This document shows, piece by piece, positions 5,059 through 10,230 of a DNA stretch of 10,230 bases. The translations under genes and the position numbers were made by a program. The notes below the pieces were generated by a model. It saw nothing but the letters and a program-made list of their open reading frames with translations. It was not told where the DNA came from and searched no databases. This DNA is from Ramlibacter sp. (GTDB lineage Bacteria > Pseudomonadota > Gammaproteobacteria > Burkholderiales > Burkholderiaceae_C): the NCBI GenBank assembly GCA_025351615.1, contig JANXVP010000091.1, positions 1 through 10,230 on the forward strand, given 5' to 3'. Numbering within the stretch: the first letter of the stretch is position 1; the number at the start of each line of letters is the position of its first letter.

Positions 5059-7789
5059 ATTCCAGCAGCCGTTCCGGATTGGCGTCCAGCTTGGCCAGTG
5101 CGTCTCGGGTCGCACGCACCGTGAGGGCTTCCTCTTCGTTCGGCAGCAACAGGCCCGCCTGCAGGTAGGAAGCCATGCGGCGAGCCTGGATCAGGTAGCT
5201 GCGGCCCTCGGGCGAGGCGAACAGGTGAAGCTGCTTGCGTTCGCTGCGCCAGACGTATTGCACCTGCGCCGTAAGTCCATTGTGGTCGAGCGTGAACCAG
5301 TTGCCCAGTTGCAGCTCCTGCGCCCAGGCGATCATGGCCATGGTCGGGCGCGAACCGCTGTCGGCCACGACTTCGATCATTGAAGCGTCGATGCCCAGCA
5401 TCAGTTCGATGCTTTCGGCGTCCAGCGGAAGATCCGTATTCGGATCGTCGCTCACGAAATCCTCGAGATTGGCCAGCCGCTGCGCCATCGCTTCGATATG
5501 CGCCTGGGGAATCGATTCGGTCTTCGACAGGAATGCGTCAGCCAGCGTGTCTCCGATGACCTTGATATGCCCTTCCTGCGCGGGTCCCTGGATGCCCATC
5601 ATTTCCATGCCTTGGCGCAGCTTCAGCAACAGGGCCGGCAGGTCCTGAATCACCCGGGCGCGGTCGTTGCGATTGGGCTTGGCGCTTGCAGCCCAGACCA
5701 GGTCGGTCGCCGATTTCTTCAGGGCCAGGGTGTCTTCGTGCTGGGGGCCATTCTTCACGGCCGCGACCGCCAGTACCTCGGCCCAGACCTTGAACAGGAA
5801 CTCCCGGATCTCATCGCGCACCGGCATGTCGTTGAGCATCCTGCGCATTTCGATGGTGTACTGGATCGCCATCGTCTCCTTTTGCTCGACTTGCTGCGCC
5901 ACGCTCACGAGACGCTGCGTCGGCCCCTTCTCGGTCAGGAACCGTGACAGGAATTTCTGGAATTCGTCATACACCAGCTGGAAGACGCGGCGGCCGGTTT
6001 CAGGATATTGCTCGATCACCTGGACCACGCGCTTGATTTCGGTTTCGAGCGCGCTCCCGCCGATTGCACTGGCATCGAATCCCATCACGCAGGAGCCCAT
6101 CCGGTCGATCAGTTGCCGCGCCGGATGCGACAGCGAGCCGAAGAATTCAGGCTCGGCAATCGCAACCCGCAGCACCGGCATCTGCAGCCGCGCAAACCAC
6201 ACCCGGACCGCGGGTGGAATGCGTTCTTCGGCCAGGATGCTCTGGAACATCAAGGCAACAATCTCGATCGTCGCCTTTTCGGTCGACGTGGCCGCCTTTT
6301 TCTTCAGGTCACCGGTGCGCTGGCGCAATTCAACTGCGACCTGCTCGACCCGCGCTTCGTCGTAGACAACGATTTCGTCGTTGCCGCCGCCCGCTCCAGC
6401 GGCTGCACCCCCGGCAGCGCCGCTGAGCGACCCCGCCACGGTGATCTGCACTGCGGTCTGGTGGATCGACAGCGCTTCATCCAGTGCTGGCGACGGCCGT
6501 GTCTCATGGTTGATGTCGAAGCCGGCGACCCGGTCGGTCAGCAGCCGACGCAGCTGGCCGAGCACCCCATTGGCGCGCTGCCGGGCCCGCGCCAGGGGCG
6601 TGCCGCTGGTCATCAGCCGGGTTTCGTCGCCGACGTTGCCCCCGGCGCGCGTCGCGCCGGGTTCGCCGGAATAGCCGCCTCTGGTGTTCGAGCCGGTCGC
6701 GGGTCCCGACTGGCCGGCTCCCGACTGTCCATTGCCGCCCTGGCCACCGCCATACCCGGATCCGCCTTGGCCACCGCCGGCATGACCACCCCCACCTCCG
6801 CTCATGCCGCCGGAAGACGCGGAACCCCCGCCACCGCCGCCACCGCCGCCGCCGCTCCCACCGCCGCCACCATCGTAGGAACCGCCGCCAGCCGAACCAC
6901 GGCTACTACTACTACCGCCGCCGCCGCCGCCATAGGATCCACCACCGCTACCGCTACCGCTACCGCTACCGCCACCATAGGAGCCGCCGCCCTGCTCGCT
7001 GCCAGAGGGGCTGCCATAGTCGCTGCTGCCGTAGCCCCCTTGACCACCCGGACCTCCAACGCCACCTTGCGCCGAGTCGCTGTAGCTTCCCGGCTCGCCG
7101 GCCGCACCCGGCCCTTTGCGGCCGCCCCCGCGCGGGGCGGCGCCGCGCTTCACCTTCTTACTGAGGTCGATTTCCGGCAAGACGCCGTTGGCGATCAGAA
7201 ATTTGTTGGTTCGCCCGTAGCCTTCCAGCAGACGCTCGACGATGTGCTGCTGGATCACGTCCTTGGCGAGGGTCCAGCTCTGGCGGGCCAGCGCATTGGC
7301 GGTCCATTGCTCGATCAGCAACTGGGCAACCGCCTCGGGCTGCAGGATGTCCTGGTTGGCGAGCTCCTGCGTCCCTTCAAGGTGCTGCATCCGGGCCTTG
7401 AGGTCGTTGAGCTCCCAGCTGGCTTTCTCGCGGACCGCCAGCGCCAGCCGGGAAGAAAGAATTTTCTTTTCAACAACCTCGTCACCGATCAGCTCGAGAT
7501 TGATTGCGCCGAGTCGGACACTGGCCGTGGCCGTTGGCGGAATGATGGCGTCGCGCCACGCCTTCGCCGTGCCTTCGGTCCACCGGCCGCGCGCCCGCTC
7601 GAAGTCCAGCATGGCATCGCGCCGGTCCTGCATGTCCCGAGTGCTCGCGGCGACGTCGACCAGCTCGATCAGCTTGAGCCGGACGGCGTCGGAGAGCTGG
7701 GGCAGCACCCCCTCGATGTATGCCACGAACTGCTCACGCGCCTGCCTCGCGAGGGGCACGGGGTTGGCAGGCGGCGCTTGCGAGGCCAT
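5057..7789 (-). CDS. DUF1631 family protein with a long glycine/serine-rich insert
   Basis: A 910-residue protein that I assign to DUF1631, a proteobacterial family of unknown function. The family signature is seen at 524-570 (AVRVWFARLQMPVLRVAIAEP, then FFGSLSHPARQLIDRMG). The C-terminal part (about 815-880) has WAQELQLGNWFTLDHNG and RKQLHLFASPEGRSYLIQ. The N-terminal 210 residues are helical and charged. Between them, residues about 221-386 form a low-complexity linker dominated by Gly, Ser and some Tyr. It is preceded by a basic patch (KKVKRGAAPRGGGRKG, 211-226), and a second small Gly/Ala linker lies at 454-470. There is no signal peptide or membrane segment, so it is presumably cytoplasmic. 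At 910 residues it is longer than the roughly 700-800 I recall for relatives, and the insert accounts for this. The ATG at 7789 lies 9 bp after the secF stop, so it is probably expressed from the secDF transcript. No catalytic motif was recognised. Confidence 0.88.
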   Translation of the reverse strand: MASQAPPANPVPLARQAREQFVAYIEGVLPQLSDAVRLKLIELVDVAASTRDMQDRRDAMLDFERARGRWTEGTAKAWRDAIIPPTATASVRLGAINLELIGDEVVEKKILSSRLALAVREKASWELNDLKARMQHLEGTQELANQDILQPEAVAQLLIEQWTANALARQSWTLAKDVIQQHIVERLLEGYGRTNKFLIANGVLPEIDLSKKVKRGAAPRGGGRKGPGAAGEPGSYSDSAQGGVGGPGGQGGYGSSDYGSPSGSEQGGGSYGGGSGSGSGSGGGSYGGGGGGSSSSRGSAGGGSYDGGGGGSGGGGGGGGGGSASSGGMSGGGGGHAGGGQGGSGYGGGQGGNGQSGAGQSGPATGSNTRGGYSGEPGATRAGGNVGDETRLMTSGTPLARARQRANGVLGQLRRLLTDRVAGFDINHETRPSPALDEALSIHQTAVQITVAGSLSGAAGGAAAGAGGGNDEIVVYDEARVEQVAVELRQRTGDLKKKAATSTEKATIEIVALMFQSILAEERIPPAVRVWFARLQMPVLRVAIAEPEFFGSLSHPARQLIDRMGSCVMGFDASAIGGSALETEIKRVVQVIEQYPETGRRVFQLVYDEFQKFLSRFLTEKGPTQRLVSVAQQVEQKETMAIQYTIEMRRMLNDMPVRDEIREFLFKVWAEVLAVAAVKNGPQHEDTLALKKSATDLVWAASAKPNRNDRARVIQDLPALLLKLRQGMEMMGIQGPAQEGHIKVIGDTLADAFLSKTESIPQAHIEAMAQRLANLEDFVSDDPNTDLPLDAESIELMLGIDASMIEVVADSGSRPTMAMIAWAQELQLGNWFTLDHNGLTAQVQYVWRSERKQLHLFASPEGRSYLIQARRMASYLQAGLLLPNEEEALTVRATRDALAKLDANPERLLE
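6632..7129 (-). repeat. Low-complexity region encoding the Gly/Ser-rich linker of the DUF1631 protein
   Basis: On the plus strand this stretch is dominated by CCGCC, CCACC and CCATA words. On the coding strand these read as Gly-rich runs with Ser and Tyr, including GSYGGG/GGSYGGGG-type units and a run of ten glycines (residues 313-322, bases 6824-6853). The third codon position alternates between GGC, GGT and GGA, so the protein composition is conserved more than the exact DNA repeat. The linker is predicted to be disordered and flexible. Confidence 0.9.
6944..6967. repeat. Hexanucleotide tandem repeat (ACCGCT)4 inside the DUF1631 gene
   Basis: Four perfect tandem copies of ACCGCT are followed by a fifth, ACCGCC. 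On the coding strand the unit is GGTAGC and encodes alternating Gly-Ser within residues 273-282. A trinucleotide run, TAC four times at 6904-6915, encodes four serines nearby. Both unit lengths are multiples of three, so gain or loss of a unit would change linker length without shifting the frame. Confidence 0.9.
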
Positions 7790-7798
7790 GGCGTGTGT

Positions 7799-8752
7799 TT
7801 AGACCGTGGCGCCCGCATTCGGGTCGGCAGGGTCTTCTGTCTTGCCGGCAGACGACTTCACCAGGTCCTCGCGCTTCACGCCCAGCCACATGGCGATCGC
7901 GGCGGCGACAAACACGGAGGAATAGATGCCGAACAGGATGCCGATCGTCAAGGCCAGGGCGAAATAGTGCAGCGTCGGGCCGCCGAAAAACAGCATGGAG
8001 AGCACCATCATCTGGGTACACCCGTGGGTGATGATGGTCCGGCTGATGGTCGAAGTGATCGCGTTGTCGATGATCTGGACGGTGCTCATCTTGCGGTAAC
8101 GGCGGAAATTCTCCCGGATCCGGTCGAAGATCACCACCGACTCATTGACCGAATAACCCAGCACCGCCAGCACCGCCGCCAGCACGGCCAGTGAGAATTC
8201 CCACTGGAAGAAGGCGAAAAAACCCAGGATGATGATCACGTCGTGAAGGTTGGCGACGATGGCCGCAACTGCGAACTTCCACTCAAAGCGGAACGCCAGG
8301 TAGACCATGATGCCGACCACCACCATCGCCAGAGCCTTGAGGCCGTCAGTGGCCAGTTCCTCCCCGACCTGCGGCCCGACGAATTCGGTTTTTCGCAGGT
8401 TCACGCCCGGGTCCTGCGCCTTCAGGGCTGCCAAAACTTTCTCGCTCTGTTGCGCGGAGCTGACGCCCTTCTGCGCCGGCAGCCGGATCATGACGTCGCG
8501 GGAAGTGCCGAAGTTCTGCACCTGCACGTCGGAAAAGCCCAGGCCGGCGACGGTGGTGCGGATCTTTTCCACCTCCACTGCCTGCGAATAACCCACTTCC
8601 ATGACCGTGCCGCCGGTGAACTCCACCGAGAGGTGCAGCCCGCGATGGAGCAGAAAAAACACGGCGGCGGCAAAAGTCAGGAACGAAATCACGTTGAAGA
8701 TCAACGCGTTCTTCATGAATGGGATGTCGCGCCGGATCTTGAAAAATTCCAT
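7799..8752 (-). CDS. secF: Protein translocase subunit SecF
   Basis: SecF pairs with SecD in the inner membrane and uses the proton gradient to help SecYEG-exported proteins leave the channel on the periplasmic side. The 317-residue length is normal. The N-terminus (MEFFKIRRDIPFMKNALIFN) leads into the first membrane segment (about 16-35). Then come the SecF signature SVEFTGGTVMEVGYS (42-56) and the periplasmic domain (about 55-130). Five further membrane segments span about 137-292. The conserved fourth-segment area is seen as GYSVNESVVIFDRIREN (199-215). The C-terminal tail is short, hydrophilic and cytoplasmic. The start at 8752 lies 14 bp after the secD stop. AGGAAG ten bases upstream overlaps that stop codon, so translation of the two genes is probably coupled. 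Glu rather than the commoner Asp precedes F-x-GG, which is a conservative change. Confidence 0.97.
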   Translation of the reverse strand: MEFFKIRRDIPFMKNALIFNVISFLTFAAAVFFLLHRGLHLSVEFTGGTVMEVGYSQAVEVEKIRTTVAGLGFSDVQVQNFGTSRDVMIRLPAQKGVSSAQQSEKVLAALKAQDPGVNLRKTEFVGPQVGEELATDGLKALAMVVVGIMVYLAFRFEWKFAVAAIVANLHDVIIILGFFAFFQWEFSLAVLAAVLAVLGYSVNESVVIFDRIRENFRRYRKMSTVQIIDNAITSTISRTIITHGCTQMMVLSMLFFGGPTLHYFALALTIGILFGIYSSVFVAAAIAMWLGVKREDLVKSSAGKTEDPADPNAGATV

Positions 8753-8768
8753 CTTCTTGTGACTTCCT
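8753..8768 (-). promoter_or_regulatory. secF ribosome binding site overlapping the secD stop codon
   Basis: On the minus strand the secD stop TAG runs directly into GAAG, forming AGGAAG, ten bases before the secF ATG. A second purine run, AAGAAG, abuts the start. This arrangement suggests that ribosomes ending secD re-initiate on secF, which fits the need for SecD and SecF in a fixed ratio. Confidence 0.6.
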
Positions 8769-10230
8769 ACTCGGCCTTGGTTATAACGCCTTCGCCCGCA
8801 GGACGCCAGACGGTGCCGATAGAAACCGCCTTCAGCTTCTTCTTGCTGCCGTACCAGAGATTCACCAGGCCGCGGGAGAAGAACACCGCTGAAAACATCG
8901 ACGTCAGGATCCCGATGCAGTGCACGACGGCAAAGCCGCGCACCGGTCCGGAACCGAAAGCCAGCAGAGCCAGGCCGGCGATCAGCGTCGTGATGTTCGA
9001 GTCCAGGATGGTGGCCCAGGCCCGGTCGTAGCCGGTCTGGATCGCGGCCTGCGGCGAAGCGCCCTGGCGCAATTCTTCCCGAACCCGCTCATTGATCAGA
9101 ACGTTCGAATCGATGGCCATGCCAAGCGCCAGCGCCATCGCTGCCATGCCGGGCAGTGTCAGGGTTGCCTGCAGCATCGACAGCACCGCCACCAGCAGCA
9201 GCAGGTTCACAGCCAGGGCGATGCCGGAAAAGACACCGAACAGCATGTAGTAGATCGCCATGAAGGCGCAGATCACGGCGAATCCCCAGGCCACGCTGTG
9301 GAAGCCCTTGGTGATATTTTCGGCGCCGAGCGTGGGACCGATCGTCAGCTCCTCGATGATTTCCATCGGCGCCGCCAGCGAGCCCGCCCGCAACAGCAGG
9401 GCCGTGTCGTTCGCCTCAACGGTCGACATGCGCCCCGAAATCTGGACCCGCCCGCCGCCGATCTCGCTGCGGATCACAGGCGCCGTGACCACCTCGCCCT
9501 TGCCCTTTTCGAACAGCAGGATGGCCATCCGCTTGCCGATGTTTTCGCGCGTCACGTCCTTGAACAATCGCGAACCCTTGGCATCCAGCGTCAGGTGAAC
9601 CGCGGCTTCCTGGGTCTGGTTGTCAAAACCGGGCTGGGCATCGGTCAGGTTCTCGCCGGTCAGGATCACCTGCTTCTTCACGATCACAGCCTGGCCGCTG
9701 CGTTCCAGGTAACGCTCGTCGCCGAAGGGAACGGGGCCGTTGCCGGTTTCGGCCGACCGGGCCTCTGTGCTTTCGTCGACCAGCCGCACCTCCAGGGTGG
9801 CCGTACGGCCCAGGATGTCCTTGGCCTTGGCTGTGTCCTGCACGCCGGGCAGCTGGACCACGATCCGGTCGAGGCCCTGCTGCTGGATGACGGGTTCGGC
9901 CACGCCCAGTTCGTTGATCCGGTTGTGCAGGGTCACCATGTTCTGCTTGAGGGCCTGGTCCTGAACCCTGCGCGCCGCATCGGGCCTGATGGTCGCCGTG
10001 AGCTTGTAATCCGTTCCTTCGGGCGCGTCGACGGTCAGCAGGTCGGGAAACTGGTCGGCGATCACGCGCTTGGTCGCCTCGAGGGTCGGCACGTCCCGGA
10101 ACCGCACCTCCACCGCCTGGCCGTTGCGGCTGATGCCCGCATGCCGGATGTTCTTTTCGCGCAGGATGCTGCGCAGGTCGCCGGAAAAAGATTCAGCCTT
10201 CTTGGTCAAAGCCGCCTGCATGTCGACCTG
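8767..10230 (-). CDS. secD: Protein translocase subunit SecD, 5' end outside the window
   Basis: SecD is the larger partner of SecF in the inner-membrane SecDF complex and acts in late steps of Sec export. About 487 residues are present, and the frame stays open to the right edge. The first codons there read QVDMQAA, matching the conserved VDM that follows the first membrane segment in the family. So the ATG at 10221 is internal, and about 130 N-terminal residues with the first membrane segment and the DLRGG motif are missing. Visible parts are the large periplasmic P1 domain (HNRINELGVAEPVIQQQG, IVVQLPGVQD, ATLEVRLVDE), the link TIGPTLGAENITKG before the second membrane segment, and five membrane segments. 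These include the conserved GMAIDSNVLINERVREE and the ILDSNITTLIAGLAL block with GSGPVRGFA. It is the first visible gene of secD-secF-DUF1631. Identification is secure. Confidence 0.97.
   Translation of the reverse strand, partial: QVDMQAALTKKAESFSGDLRSILREKNIRHAGISRNGQAVEVRFRDVPTLEATKRVIADQFPDLLTVDAPEGTDYKLTATIRPDAARRVQDQALKQNMVTLHNRINELGVAEPVIQQQGLDRIVVQLPGVQDTAKAKDILGRTATLEVRLVDESTEARSAETGNGPVPFGDERYLERSGQAVIVKKQVILTGENLTDAQPGFDNQTQEAAVHLTLDAKGSRLFKDVTRENIGKRMAILLFEKGKGEVVTAPVIRSEIGGGRVQISGRMSTVEANDTALLLRAGSLAAPMEIIEELTIGPTLGAENITKGFHSVAWGFAVICAFMAIYYMLFGVFSGIALAVNLLLLVAVLSMLQATLTLPGMAAMALALGMAIDSNVLINERVREELRQGASPQAAIQTGYDRAWATILDSNITTLIAGLALLAFGSGPVRGFAVVHCIGILTSMFSAVFFSRGLVNLWYGSKKKLKAVSIGTVWRPAGEGVITKAE

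Noticed and set aside
6824..6973. Short regularly spaced repeats as a CRISPR array
   Set aside because: The repeats are 3-6 bp, contiguous or nearly so, without uniform spacers, and lie in frame within a coding region, so they are a microsatellite and not CRISPR.
6008..8194. 728-residue open frame on the plus strand
   Set aside because: It lies antisense to the DUF1631 gene and the end of secF and reads as Ala/Thr/Arg-rich low complexity with no family motif. High GC and the Gly-rich repeats suppress stop codons on the opposite strand. The minus-strand frame is the real gene.
10219..10221. ATG near the right edge as the secD start
   Set aside because: The frame is open upstream to the edge and the codons there (QVD before the Met) match the conserved SecD interior. 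The first membrane segment is also missing, so the gene begins outside the window.

Overview
The window looks like ordinary chromosome from a high-GC betaproteobacterium, most likely of the order Burkholderiales. This is inferred from base composition, from the sequences of Fmt, Def, DprA, Smg and SecDF, and from the gene order def / LysM protein / dprA / smg. No tRNA, rRNA, CRISPR array, insertion sequence or phage gene is visible. Nearly all of the DNA is coding.

There are three transcription blocks. (1) Bases 1-1885, minus strand: def (peptide deformylase), then a small two-repeat lipoprotein, then fmt (methionyl-tRNA formyltransferase), whose 3' end lies off the left edge. Def and Fmt are the two ends of the N-formyl-methionine cycle. 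(2) From the divergent intergenic region at 1886-2073, the plus strand carries a LysM protein resembling the type IV pilus secretin-associated protein TsaP, then dprA (DNA processing during natural transformation) after only 10 bp, then smg (DUF494). A small hairpin at 5035-5051 probably ends this unit. (3) From the right edge back to 5057, the minus strand carries secD (its 5' end is off the window), secF, and a 910-residue DUF1631 protein. The gaps are 14 bp and 9 bp, so this reads as one operon. It converges with smg at the hairpin.

The functions are mostly housekeeping: start-methionine processing, Sec-dependent export, and a pilus/DNA-uptake pair. I see no self-contained undescribed system such as a defence island, toxin-antitoxin pair or biosynthetic cluster. 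The least explained parts are the DUF1631 protein with a roughly 165-residue glycine/serine-rich insert built on short tandem repeats and placed directly behind secDF, and the duplicated-fold lipoprotein between def and fmt.
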